Below are positions 46,000 to 58,214 of a stretch of 64,000 bases of DNA, piece after piece. The notes under the pieces are model-generated. The model made no database searches and was not told the DNA's origin. It saw nothing but the letters and a program-made list of their open reading frames with translations. This DNA is from Chloranthus sessilifolius (lineage: Eukaryota > Streptophyta > Magnoliopsida > Chloranthales > Chloranthaceae), in NCBI GenBank assembly GCA_021018995.1, contig CM037587.1, positions 15,501,366 through 15,565,365 on the forward strand, written 5' to 3'. The position numbers were made by a program, and so were the translations under genes. Every line of letters starts with the position of its first letter. Position 1 is the first letter of the stretch.

Positions 46000-48688
46000 G
46001 AGGGAGTAGAGTGTATTTATATTTTTGCTTTCTTTTTTTTTGGCTCATTATATATATAGGGGGTATACCCCCGGTGACAGATGTAAAGAAATTTTTTGAT
46101 ATATATATACAAAGATCTTTTTTGGTTCAAATGTACCTGGCTTCGCCCTTTGTTTTACCTTCCACAGTTTAGCTGTCGGCTTTTAGCGCCGTCTTCTATT
46201 ATTGGGACTTGGATGCTCCATGAGTTGGCCCAGTAATAATTTAAATTTTCCCTATAACTGCACATGAAGATAAAGTTATTAGTAATTTTATTTTTCCCCT
46301 TGCTAATTGTCAAGGGGAGAGGTGTCTTAGACTAGGGTCTGGTAATAAACGATGGATCATTGTATAGGTATTTTTGTCTATTTCTTCTTCTTCTTTTTTT
46401 CTTTTATTTTTTGTACTTTTCATTACAAGGAAAGGAAATAATGCAACAAGGAAAGAAAATAAATGAAAGAAAATTCTAAAACTACAAAAATGCCCCAGTG
46501 TAGGAGCGTGATAGAATAGGCAGTGCAGTATCTTCGGTAGTCTTCCTGAGGTAATGACTTCATTATCCTGCATCCATCTATGAAAAAGCAGGGGTCTTAA
46601 TTTGAATCCTCTGAAATAAAATGCCCCAGTTTCGAGGTGCAATGGAGATTTTCTGATTTCGTAAGTACTTGGGCCTATGAGGAGTCATGTGTGTTTGATG
46701 AGTTAGTGTCGAGAAAAGTTCCTTGATATTGTTATCGAACCAGGGAAGGTCGTATATTGGGGTTCTACCTTCGACAATGATTATCCCATCCGATAGTCTT
46801 TATTAGGGGGGTGTGGTATAGATAGTAAGTGATTGCATCAGTCATCATTCATGAGTTTTTGATTTCATTTTTTGGGATATCATAGGAGAGTTCTGACTCA
46901 TTGTCTGAAAAACAAAATTAAGGGTGAAAGAGGGGGTAAGGCTCAATGATGTAAGGGAATAGTTTCTATCTGACGATTTCTAAAAGGAAAAGGTAATAAT
47001 CTTTTTCTCAGGTGGTATGCAGTACCATGATTGAGCTCCTTGTCATACTTTAGCACCATCAAAGCCTCACATTCTATGGTTAACAGGACTTTGTCCTCCC
47101 GCCACCTTACGACGATACCTAGTAGTATCGGGACATCAGGGATGCCCTCGTAGCTTGCTTATAATCTCCTAGTAAGGTTACCACGAATGTCCTCACGATA
47201 TGCTTATGCTTCCCTGGGCTCATTGACTTGTTCACCCGTCGTATTGCTCTCTCTCTCAATTAAGAATGTGTATATCTGTCTTTTTTGAAAGAACCCGTTG
47301 ACGCAAGAATGATGAGTTTTGATTAAGCCTAACATCTTTATTTTATGTGCTCTAGCATCTCCAATGGCAAGAAAAGAGGTAAGAATCGAGTGTTACTTAT
47401 ACTTTTGGAAGAGGTCAGATATTCCACTAGTTCTTTTGATCAAGTTGCCCGAATGAGAAGGTGGACAGTGAGTCGAAAGCCTTCAAGGATATCCTGAGAA
47501 ATGAAGGTGTATGACCAATGAATGAGTCATGATGACTACGAGGGTGGTAGATATAAGTACCTGACTATGGGATATGACGATCATGATACTAAGGGTAGTA
47601 TTTCCTCAGGTACATGGCATTCCAAGGCTAGGGAGTTTTTCCCCATCCTGGTTCACCAGCTTGTATGTGTTCCCTAGGTATGCGGCCTCTATAACATATG
47701 GGCCCTCCCAGTTCGGTTTCAGTTTTCCTTTTGGATGGGCGTGTTGGGAAGGCATGATTTTCTTCGAGACTAACTCTCTAATTTTGAAAGTTTGCTCGAG
47801 GACTTTCTTATTGTAGGCCCTGACCACTCTCCTCTAGTATACTTGAGCTTGATCGGCTGCCCTTAGACACGTCTCATCGAGTAGCTAGCTTAGTGAGCAG
47901 AGCAATTCTCCTTTCATCTAGAGATAGCTCATCATCGAGTTGGATACGTAGGGATGGCACTTGTATTTCATAGGGTAGGACTGCTTCCATCCCATATGTG
48001 AGGAGGTAAGGAGTTTAGTCAGTGGCTGTGTGAATAGAAGTTCTATAGGCCCAAAGTGCTTCTGACAGTCGTTCAGGCCAATCGGCTCCATAGCTCATCT
48101 CCACTGGTCATTTTAGAATTCGAATTAACATTTTGTTCATAGCCTCTAGTTGTCCATTTCCCTGGGGGTAGAATGGTGATGAGTGGCGTAGGTCGATGCC
48201 GAATTTCTTGCATAATCTCTTTGTCTTCTCTGTGATGAATTGTGATCCATTGTTGGTGATGAACATCTTGGGTACTCCAAACCAGGTGATGATGTTCCAA
48301 ATAATAAACTTCACGAGCGTCGATGTAGTGATTTTGACATATGACTGGGCTTCTGCTCATTTGGTGTAGTATTCGGTTGCGGTGAGTATGAATGTGCACT
48401 TGTGAGTATTCCCGACTGTGTCCATGAAGGGTCCGATGATATCGAAGGCCTACATCGATAATGGCCATGGTGAGGTTATGGGATTCAATGCAACTGATGG
48501 GACTTTGATAAGCGCGACATGTTCTTGGCATTGTTTACAGCATTGGACGTAGAGGTGACAATCCCTTGTCATCGTCGGCCAGTAGTAGCCTTGTCATATG
48601 ATCTGATCTGTGAGTCTCTATCTGCCAGGGTGGGTGCCGCAGGCACTGGCGTGTGCTTCTCGAATAATATATTGTCCTTCGGTTGCCG
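46000..48688 (-). mobile_element. Tat-lineage element, integrase and 3' part
   Basis: Minus-strand remnants of the same Tat element as 58054-64000, separated by Athila-B. The part from 46000 to 47590 holds no readable gene. It contains a CTT-rich tract (about 46378-46415) and the 3' end of the antisense PMD transcript. Confidence 0.75.
47600..48660 (-). pseudogene. Tat integrase, broken
   Basis: On the minus strand, broken frames show the zinc-finger end (CKQCQEH), the core FDIIGPF, then ITNNGSQFI where the family has TDNG so the second catalytic Asp is Asn, then DLRHSSPFYPQGNGQLEAMN with the catalytic Glu present. The C-terminal part ends with LVSKKIMP and NWEGPYVIEAAYLGNTYKL. Stops and frame changes are frequent. 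The enzyme would have inserted the element and is clearly dead. Confidence 0.85.
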
Positions 48689-50890
48689 TGACTATTTATG
48701 TTACTTTTATGTATCTTTAATTAAGTCTTAACCTATTGCAAGCGCACAATAGAAATTGTAGAACTAGTATAGGATCGTTCCCATGAAGATAGAATTTTTC
48801 TATATTAACTTAATTTTTCTGAAAACTTGTATTTATCTTTTAAGTTCCTAAACTACTGGAGAAATATGAATAAAGAATTGTTTCTTAATCTAATTTGTAA
48901 AAAATAAATCCTAATCCTCCTTCTTCTGATTATGGTTGTCAATCACAATCTTCAGTCATCGGATATTTATGAATTTAAACAGTACTGTTATACATATATC
49001 AAGTTTCTTAGCATTGGTCGTCAATCAATACTAAAATTCTATCAATATAGATTTAATCTAATCAACAATTTTCTAAAACTTGGGCATCAATCAAATTCTA
49101 GAGAACTAAAGATGGAAAAGTAAAAACCGTTATACTAATCTGCAAACTTCAACCTGAGTCGTCAATTCAAACTAAAATTCAATGATGTTTACAAAGCAGG
49201 AAATTGCAATAAAATAAATCTAAACTAGAAAACAATAAAATTATATCTTTCACCCCTCAGCCACAGTCGTCTGAGAAACGACAGATATCTACTCTAATCT
49301 TTAGCTCCCAATTGCAGTTGTCAATTGCTCTTGAGAAACCTAGGATGTCTAATCTATAAAGCAATAAAAATCTACTCTAAATTTGATCGGAAGAAAATCC
49401 AACCTCAGTCGTCAATTGATGTTGAGAATTTCTTCGATGATTATTCCTACACCGGGCTCTCTTATTTATAGATCAGAAGGAGCCGGTTTACAAGTTATAA
49501 TTCCAATAAAAGAAATAACTAAAACAAAACTATCCTAATATAACTCTATTTCTAACTTTATCTTTCCTTGCTTTCCATAGTTGATGTACTTCTGGATTGT
49601 TCCTTTTTTTATTCAGTAGTAGAGATCTTCTGGAGCCTGTCTTCATCAATCTTCTCAGATTCGTGATATACCAAACTTCTAATTCAAGAGTATTCTAATT
49701 CAGTGCATGGTGGTATAAATCTTCATGTGATTATCAGCAGCAGTATCAATAACGAGAAGCTTTTTCTATAAAATCGTAAACCACGATTTTCTTTCTTCTA
49801 TTATAGTTTTCCGTAGAAAATCATAAATCGCGATTTTCTATTTCTCGGCACACCTTCTAGTGAACGATTCTTCATAATGATCTGTGCAACCGTGGGATTT
49901 GTGACGATCCCGTCACAGCGATGGGCTCGCTATAAAAAATATAGAGTCGCCACCTAGAGCTTTTGGTGTCTCGGTATACCTATATCATTTTTATAAGCAC
50001 CGAAGTGTCACAAATATGACTCTGAATCCCGTCCACTCCAAAGGTTCTTGGGTAGGGGCTTTGGTTATCGATCGGGAAGGTGTTAGGCACCCAATCAACC
50101 GGCTTGAAGCGGTCTCTACGGATGGCCAAAACAAAAAGAAAATGATAAAAGCAAAAGAAGCTTCATCTTACCCAAAGGGCTCTAAGATCCTATTTGTGCC
50201 CCTCCGCTCTTACCGAAAATTCGACGGCATAACGACACAAATGTAAGGATGAGAAGTGCTAAAAAGAGATAGGAGAAGAAAGGGGAGAGCCGGAGCCCTC
50301 GGGCCCTTGTAGCACCGTAGGAGAGCCTTGTGTGGCTTACTTTTGATGAACTCTTGATGGCTTGCAAGGCTTGAGAATCAGTTCTAACTCTTAAGGGAGA
50401 TAGCTAAGAGGTAGACGGAGAGTGCTAGGGTAGAACACACACCTAACCTAGAGGCTTTTCATGAAAGGCAAGGGTGGGAAAGAGGTTTTCAATTTTGATT
50501 TTTGTATGGAAAATGTGCACCAAAGGGAGAAATATCTTCTCACTTTAAAGCTCTCTCTCTTTGGAAATTTTCTTCTCTTAATTTTTCAACCTTTGTAAGG
50601 GAGGGGTGCCTCTCCTTTTATAGGAAAAGGAGGGGTTAGGGGGATGTCTTAGATGCTAATTGAATTTAGAAATTAGTTAATCTTGCATCTAAGGTTTTCT
50701 AGGGTTTTTAGAGCTTGGAGATGTGTGAAATGAAGCTCCAATGGTGGATGATAGGGTAGGGGGTTTAAGGCACTTAGGGGTTGCAAATAAGCTTTAAAAG
50801 GGTGCAACAGTGCTATCAAAACACACTCCAAAGACCTAGGTGGTCAACAAGTCAAACCCCAATCATAAATTTCGAAGCAAAAACCAATAG

Positions 50891-50945
50891 TTACTGTACA
50901 TATGCTTGGCGCAACTATCAGTTGTGCCAAGCATATGTACAGTAA
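50891..50945. repeat. Hairpin 1 of three, element E
   Basis: A 26-bp stem with one G.T wobble and a 3-base loop, centred at 50918. The core is GCGCAACTATCAGTTGTGC and the outer stem begins TTACTGTACATATGCTTG. Confidence 0.9.
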
Positions 50946-50998
50946 AACAGTGTAGGCCCAAAGCCCAGAAGTGGGTAGCCCGCACAGAGAGGGAAGAG

Positions 50999-51033
50999 TT
51001 GGTCTGGCACAACTATTAGTTGCGCCAGGCCAA
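50999..51033. repeat. Hairpin 2 of three, element E
   Basis: A 16-bp stem with one mismatch and one wobble, centred at 51016. Same core as hairpin 1, but the outer stem is TTGGTCTG paired with CAGGCCAA. Confidence 0.88.
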
Positions 51034-51045
51034 ATTTCCCTAATT

Positions 51046-51080
51046 TTGGTTTGGCACAACTATTAGTTGCGCCAAACCAA
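51046..51080. repeat. Hairpin 3 of three, element E
   Basis: A 16-bp stem centred at 51063 with the same core and outer stem TTGGTTTG paired with CAAACCAA. It is followed by GATAGGTTCAA-type short repeats to about 51145. Confidence 0.88.
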
Positions 51081-51851
51081 GGAACCTGTCACGAGGTTCA
51101 ATGATCCTCTCGATAGGTTCAAATGAACCTCGCGATAGGTTCAACAGTGCTCATTTTGCTTCAAACTTTGGATTGCCATAACTTTTGACGTTCAACTCCG
51201 ATTCAGGTGATTCTTGGTTTGTTGGAAAGCTGGAGGCCCCTAATTTCTAATGGTATAAGATTTGATTATAGTAGAAGGTCCCAACTAGCTTTGGTATACC
51301 ACTCTTCATCCACTTCTTGAGAAAGCTAGGGTTAGGTTCGGAATGGCTTCTAAGCATGGGGATTGGTTTCTAAGGGTTCGTGAAGGTTCCTAAGGGATCT
51401 AGGGTCATTCCTAAGGGTTAGAGATGGCTCCTAAGGTTTCGGTAAGGTTCCTAAGGGTCTCATGCATGCCATCAACAGCTCAGAGATGTGCTTCTCTCGA
51501 ATGTGTTCCGATTGGGCCTTGGGCCGAATTTGGGTGTCTGCACGATCAATCACTTTTCTCTTTTTATCGACTTTCACTTTGAAAGTCTTTTAGAGTATCA
51601 TAAATTATGATTTCTTATTCATCGCTCAATCATCTTTCACAATTTTTTGGCTTTCCGTATATAGCAAATCATCTTTTTATGCTCTATCATCTTTTTACTG
51701 CTCTTTTGAGTTTATTTTGATGAATATTAACACTTTGGCTCTTTTTTACTGATTTTTTTAAATATCTACACATCATTAAGTTATTAATACCAAACTAGTC
51801 CTAGCATCACTAAGTTAAGGGTAATAAATTGGTATATTATATGACTGATCA

Positions 51852-51864
51852 CACCCCTAAACTT
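51852..51864 (-). other. Polypurine tract of Athila-B
   Basis: Minus strand AAGTTTAGGGGTG next to the LTR start TGATCAG. Confidence 0.7.
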
Positions 51865-54584
51865 ACATTTTGCTAGTCCTTAGCAAACAAGGAAACATAA
51901 ACATCTATATTAAAAATTAAATTGCCACATTCGTAGGGATCTCGATTCCATTTAGCAGATACAACTAGCCTTTAAACCCTTAGGTGATCCCTAGTGGAGG
52001 AGTTGTAGTCTCCTGAAGGTTTTTAGTGAAGTTACCTACAAACTTCAAATATTTTTGGATTTTTCAAAATATATTTATTTTTAAAAGAAAAGAAACGTTA
52101 AAAATCTAAACTAATTTTGTACACTAACTAAATTAACTAAGTTGGTCATCACATGGTCATTTTGATTTTCTAAAATTACCAATTTTTTATCCTTATTTTC
52201 TATTATAATAGTTATCCTTGCTTAGAACTCCAACAATTTCAATTCATGGTAAGCAGGAGATATATGCATTAGTGAAAAGTTTATTCTTCATAAAATTTTC
52301 TAAATTACAAATTTAGAAAATATTTTCATCCAAAAAGTCACTATTGACATACTCTCAAAAAGATATTGAAACTTGTTATTTCAAAAAAATTCAGTCAAAG
52401 ATAAAATTGTCAATCTCACAGAAAATGATAATCTACTTTATTTATATGAATCCTTGTACAATCCATAATTTCTATTTTTCATATCTCTGCTAGGCTTATG
52501 CTTTTTGTAAATTGTAAATAAAAAAGGTCTTACCTTCGCCTTGTAATGGAGCTTTGGGTTTCAGAAGGTGTCAAAGAAAGGTAGAAAAGGATTCGAAGTT
52601 TTTCTGAGAATTTAGCTCTTCTTTCTCTCATCTTTTCAGCTTCTTCTTCTTTTCTTCAGTAAGTATCCATAAATTGGATAAGTTCTTCCCATTTCTTTTT
52701 ATATTGTAAATCTCATTTTGTTCTTTTCAAAAATCGTATTTTTACGATTTTTCATCTTCAAAAGCTTTTTGCTTTAAAAATCGTTCTTCTTTTCAAGAAT
52801 CGTTCTTCACGATTTTTCATTCTTTTCTCATATTCCTCTTTTGATTTCTTCAACTATACCCTTTTGTTGGCATTCCTCTTTTATCTATTTTTACTTTTTA
52901 CTCCTCCACTTCCTCTTCTTCCCTTCTTTTACATTCTAAAATCTCAGAAAATATATGGGTTAAAGGTTGAAAGCTTTGGGTAGTACATATGGTTAAGGGT
53001 TTATTAGATTTTTGGTACAAAAAAATTTGGTTAGGCTTCAAATATGGGTTCAATGGATAAAATTTATTCTAGGATTTTGGCTTTTTGGCTCTTGTTTAAT
53101 GAAAGATGGCCTTTGATCATCTTTACGATTTACTAGCATAGATGCCTTATTACTTTGATATTTCTAATAGATAGTTCTAAGTAAAAAATCTAGTTATCAT
53201 AGAATATTTTGATTCTAAATTCAGCAGTATGAGATTTCATAACATTATAGAAGTTCAAGGAACTTTTTTGACTTGAATAAAAATAGTCTCTCGTTGAATA
53301 AAAGAGGAAATATGGCTCAAAATCTCACTGGTTTATAATTTCGAAACTATAGTCTAAAATTTTTGTAGTTTAGATCAATCTATTGTTTCAACCATCCATT
53401 CTAATACAGTGTTCAATGACCTAAGCATGAATTGTACTGTTCTTTATTCTGATTATTGAATTCCTACTATAATGGATCGTAAGTTTTCAAGATTTGTTAT
53501 TTTGCTATCATATTTCCTACGTAATGATCAACTAAAATTTTTGAAAAAATTTCTACAAAAATAAATTAACTAAAACTAAAATTAAATGATTTATTGCTAT
53601 ACACAGAAATTGTGTATCCCCTCAAACTTAAATCGGACAATGCCCTCATTGGCACAAAAATAGGGGATACTAAAAATCATTTTCCTAAAAATTATTGATA
53701 TCTCTGATTGTTACCTGATGTGAAAAGAAAATATGTAAAGAATGTACCCCCCAACTTTAGGAAAACACAATGGTTTTACTTCTCAGAGACAAAAATAACA
53801 AAAATGTTAGAGATGTTAGTAACAATTACACAATTAGAAAAAAAAATGAGAGTTAAAAAGAAAGAAAATTTTATATATTACCGAGTATTTCCAATGATCA
53901 TGAAAAGAAAATATAAAATACAATGAAAACTAATTACATAAAAGAAAATAAACCAAAGAAAAATCTAGACACACATTATTTTAGATATCGGCAGCAACGT
54001 CCGAGAGGAAGTCTTCAATAAAGATTAGTCCTTGGCTTCTAATCGCTTGAGTAGAGTCTCTCATTCATTCCTTTCAAAGGAGTATCCACTCCTTGACAGG
54101 GTCTCCACTCCAAGAGCTGTCGAAACATTTCTCTGTGCCCTTCTTTATCTTCCCCGATTCATCACCTGCACCCTTAGTGCAGTTGATTGAAGAAGTTGAG
54201 GAGATGGAAGTGGACACCTCTCCCTCTCACAAAAAGGGGGCACCTCACATTCCTTTGGTGGAAGAAATGCAATCCTACTTTGGAGGTCCTTTGAAGAGTA
54301 GGAAGTGAACACATCTGTAGTTCACCCTTCACCTATACAGCTCCCTTGCGAAGATCCTACCTAGAGATTAAAACACAGGTAGGGGGAGAAGATAAGTAAT
54401 GGCGAGCGGTGGTGAGGGGCGACTCAACCCACCATCATCATATAGGAGCTCGCATTCAGGGTGGATTGTGATGGTATAAAGGTTAGGAAGTGGGGGAAAA
54501 TGGGGTCTTGAAATGTGATGTCGAATTTGGGTTAGGTTTAGGGTGAATGGTAGTTTCAGAGGACGATTCAGCATCTTGAATAGA
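51865..54584. other. 3' non-coding region of Athila-B
   Basis: AT-rich. Contains AAATCGTATTTTTACGATTT-like words near 52735 and the conserved Athila block on the minus strand at 53626-53672. No gene seen. Confidence 0.6.
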
Positions 54585-54701
54585 TCATTGGCGCTTTAGA
54601 TTTTCTACCCTTTGTTTTGCAGTCAGGAGCTCAACTCTATGTGTTTTAAGGATTCTATCATGTTGCTTACTGAAATCATTCAGTTTGGTTTCTTTCGCCA
54701 T
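54585..54701 (-). CDS. Small second ORF of Athila-B, 38 codons
   Basis: MAKETKLNDFSKQHDRIL then RVENLKRQ and a stop. It corresponds to 7104-7292 in Athila-A, where the frame stays open longer. Related sequence continues downstream to about 54370 in another frame. Function unknown. Confidence 0.45.
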   Translation of the reverse strand: MAKETKLNDFSKQHDRILKTHRVELLTAKQRVENLKRQ

Positions 54702-55127
54702 TAGGGTTAGGGTATGAAAGGAAGATGAAAGAGATGAGTTTTTGGGAAGGCGAAGGCTAGTTTTATAGAGAACGGAAAGGGTACATGTGTCAAGGTATAA
54801 GCTTATAGGTTTGGGTGGTTGGCAAATGGAGATATTAATGCGATGCATGTTCGCTTCCTTTATGAATTAAATGGGTTTAAGTTCCAATGTAACTAATAAG
54901 ATTGATCACTGGAGTCGCCTGTTCCCCAAAATTATCATTTGCAATTCTGTAGAATGAAAGTGAAACTCTATGACGCTTCAAATCGTACTTGCTATGATTT
55001 GACTCTGCGAATCACGAGAATTCATAAACCCATATGAGTAAAGTGATTGTGACCATACATAAGAGACTTTACAATTGAGTGTACTTGCGCATACTGTAAA
55101 TCGTAGAATACTCATTTAAAATTAAGT

Positions 55128-55142
55128 TATATATATATATAT
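55128..55142. repeat. (AT)n microsatellite
   Basis: Short run of TA dinucleotides in the Athila-B spacer between gag and the second ORF. Confidence 0.7.
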
Positions 55143-55199
55143 GTTATAGGTGTTTGGTACGGATGAGTCGGTAGCTCGACAGGTTCTAGAGGAATTTAA

Positions 55200-56301
55200 T
55201 TAAAAATAGAGGGAGTTGATGTGTCTCCCATAAACATACATCGTCTAGATGTACCAACACATGTGAAGGTAGTATGCTACTCTCTCTTCTGAAAAGGGTT
55301 AGCTGCTCAATTTGAGTTTCTAACCTTACACCAGATTGTCGTAGATAATTGAGTAATTATGTCTGGATAAGACTATGTTGCACCCAACTATGAGCTATTT
55401 GCAACCAGACATCCTCTTTAACCGTGTAGTTTTGGGCTCCTGTGGGGTAAGAAGAAACAATTGGAGGTCGGGGAAATGCTTGAGTTAGGCCATGGTTAGG
55501 ACCACAGGCTGTTCCTTTTTTAGATGTTGGGTACAATTTTATACCCACCAAAGATTGAACTTTTGTTTCCCAAAGCTTCAACTTCGAGAGACTTTTCATC
55601 ATTGACTTTAATTTGTATAATATTTCTTGCTTATGAAGTATATTTGTTAAAGTTCCGAATCAATCTCGCCCGATGCGTGGTGTTGCACTGGTTCCTTGCT
55701 AAGGGTCTCAAAGAGTTCCCAAGCTTCTTCTGCTGTCAATTTATGAAACATATCATCACAGGCTACATCAATCCTATGTAGAAAGTGAGCACAAGTTGCC
55801 AATGTGCAATCTCATGGTGAGGACACTTGTGCAGAAGATCCTTAAGATGATTCCAACACTCCTGAAGAGATTCATCCAGAAATTGATGGAATGTTATGAT
55901 AAGATCCCAGATTTTACTCGACCTACAGATTGGAAAGAATTTTATAAGAAACATATGTTCCAGTCCTTCCCAATTAGCAATCAAATTATGAGTCAAAGAG
56001 TTTATCCACTACTTTGCTTCGTCTCTAAGGGAATATGCGAACAGTCTCAACCGAGTGGATGCTTCTGTTAAGTTCTTTATTCGAATGATAGTACATAGTT
56101 TCACGAACTTATTTAAATGCAAATAGGGATCTTCATCATTAGCCCATGAAAAGTTAGAAGTATTTGAAGTATATTGGGCATAATTTCAAAAGTCTTATTA
56201 CCGGCTTGGGGGTGTATTTGAATGTATGGGGGAGGTGTAAGAGGCGTTAGACCATAATACTCTCCCATCGTCTTAGCTACATATTGGTCTCTTCCTGCCA
56301 T
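55200..56301 (-). pseudogene. Athila-B gag, broken
   Basis: MAGRDQYVAKTMGEYYGL at 56301, then a LTFHGL motif, then after frame changes NLIANWEGLEHMF, FFPICR, DESLQECWNHLKDLL, CPHHEIAHW and a FYIGL motif. The C-terminal piece has SLVGIKLYPTS. It is the same protein as in Athila-A without the early stop. Confidence 0.82.
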
Positions 56302-56557
56302 AATGAAATCAGAGTAGGATGGCTAAAACAATTATTATAAATGCCTATTTTATTTTATTTTTATACTAGAAAGCAGAGAGAGAAAACAAATCTAAGCCTC
56401 AAGCTTCTCTGATCAGGGAAAGTTGACACTCTAATTCGTCACTTCGAATAAACCTGCAAGAGATTTAAGAAGTGATCAAAGAAAGTTGAAAATTTTAAAG
56501 AAATATAAAAAGAGAAAGATAAATACTTATTTTCTTTAAATTAATATAAATAACCTA

Positions 56558-56575
56558 TCCCCGACAACGGCGCCA
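56558..56575 (-). other. Primer-binding site, tRNA-Asp type (Athila-B)
   Basis: Minus strand TGGCGCCGTTGTCGGGGA, one change from the expected site and the best preserved in the window. Confidence 0.88.
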
Positions 56576-56581
56576 AAAACT

Positions 56582-58053
56582 TGTTCACACTACTTTTATG
56601 TATCTTTAAGTAAGTCTTAACCTATTGCAAGCGCACAATGAAAATTATAGAGCTAGTATATGATCGTTCCCATGAAGACAGAATTTTTCTATATTAGCTT
56701 AATTTTTCTGAAAACTTGTATTTATCTTTTAAGTTCCTAAACTACTGGAGAAATATGAATAAAGAATTGTTTCTTAATCTAATTTGTAAAAATTAAATCC
56801 TAATCCTCCTTCAGATTATGGTCGTCAATCACAATCTTCAGCTATCGAATATTTACAAATTTAAACAGTACCGTTATACTATATATCAAGTTTCCTAGCA
56901 TTGATCGTCAATCCATACTAAAATCCTATCAATACAGATTTAATCTAATCAATAATTTCCTAAAACTTAGGCATCAATCAAATCGTTACACTAATCTGCA
57001 AACTTCAACTTGAGTCGTCAATTCAAATAAAAATTCGAAGATGTTCACAAAGCAGGAAATTACAGTAAAATAAATCTAAACTAGAAAGTAATAAATTATA
57101 TCTTTCACCCCTTAGATGCAGTCATCAATTGCTTTTGAGAAATTACAAATATCTATTTTAATCTTCAGCTCCCAATTCCAGTCATCAATTGCTCTTGAGA
57201 AACCTAGGATATCTAATCTACAAAGCAATAAAAATCTACTCTAAATTTGATCGAAAGAAAACCCAACCTCAATCATCAATTGATGCTGAGGATTTCTTTG
57301 ATGATTATTCCTACACCGGGTTCTCTTATATATAGATCATAAGGAGTCAATTTATAAGTTCTAATTCTAATAAAAGAAATAACTAAAATAAAACTATCCT
57401 AATATAACTCTATTTCTAACTTAATCTTTCCTTGCTTTCCATAGTTTATACGATTATGGATTGCTCCATTTTTTATTCAGTAGTAGAGATCTTCTGTAGT
57501 CCGTCTTCATCAATCTTTTCAGATCCGTGATATGCCAAACTTCTAATTCAAGAGTTCTTCAAATTCAGTGCATGGCGGTGTAAATCTTCATGTGATCATC
57601 AGCAGCAGTATCAGCAATGAGAAGCTTTTTCTATAAAATCTTAAATCACGATTTTCTTTCTTCTATTATAGTTTTCCTTAGAAAATCGTAAATCACAATT
57701 TTCTATTTCTCAGCACAGCTTTTAGTGAACGATTCTTCATAATGATCAATTGCTTTTCTCTTTTTGTCGCCTTTCACTTTTGAACGTCTTCTAGAGAATC
57801 GTAAATTACAATTTCTTATTCATCGCTCAATCATCTTTCATGATTTTCTGGTGTTCAGTATATAGCGAATTGTCTTTTTACGCTCTATCATCTTTTTACT
57901 GCTCTTTTGAGTTTATTTTGACGAATATTAACACTTTGGCTCTCTTTTACTGATTTTTCTTAATATCTGCACATCATTAACTTATTGATAGCAAACTGAG
58001 TCCTAGCATCACTAAGTTAAGGGTAATAAAATTGTATATTATGTGACTGATCA
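56582..58053 (-). repeat. Athila-B 5' LTR
   Basis: 1472 bp, begins TGTTCACAC on the plus strand and ends TGATCA. The palindrome words and the TTGACGAC-related series are present but more decayed than in Athila-A and C. Confidence 0.88.
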
Positions 58054-58214
58054 GTGATACATCATAGCAGTACTCCTTTGGTGAAGGCATTTTTATATTG
58101 TGTCTCAGCCAGGATGTAGAACCTTATGCATCGATTCCTTATGGTCTTCTGTTCAATCTTCGTAGCGTAAGGAGGGACATGGCAATGCTTCAGGAAGTTC
58201 CATATGTCAAAGTA

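Larger units (their letters stand above)
49883..51542. mobile_element. Element E: 1.66-kb TG...CA insertion, probable solo LTR
   Basis: Starts TGTGCAACCG and ends GTGTCTGCA. Flanks are TGATC (49878-49882) and CGATC (51543-51547). Near the start are CGCTATAAAAAATATAGAG and then the blocks GAGTCGCCACC and GGGAAGGTGTTAGGCACCC. I recall similar blocks from LTRs of large Tat/Ogre-type plant elements, but lineage and orientation are not certain. It has no coding region. Its right half holds three related hairpins. Confidence 0.6.
48689..51851 (-). repeat. Athila-B 3' LTR, interrupted by element E
   Basis: LTR pieces are 48689-49882 and 51548-51851. They rejoin to the length of the right LTR when E and one target copy are removed. 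Confidence 0.82.
48689..58053 (-). mobile_element. Athila-B: Athila-like element with gag but no pol
   Basis: Two LTRs (left 3', right 5'), a tRNA-Asp primer site beside the right one, a purine tract beside the left one, and a 4.7-kb interior matching Athila-A. The right edge is TGATCA at 58053. The left edge is about 48689 and is less certain because the terminal bases differ between LTRs. A GTGAC/GTGAT flank pair is possible as target duplication but weak. The element lies in Tat pol between RNase H and integrase. Confidence 0.85.

Noticed and set aside
50016..50246. 76-codon frame in element E
   Set aside because: It covers the conserved non-coding LTR block (GGGAAGGTGTTAGGCACCC) and has no codon-like conservation that I can argue for.
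58054..58058. GTGAT as target duplication of Athila-B with GTGAC at 48688
   Set aside because: One mismatch, and it forces the left LTR edge off a TG start. Kept only as a weak possibility.
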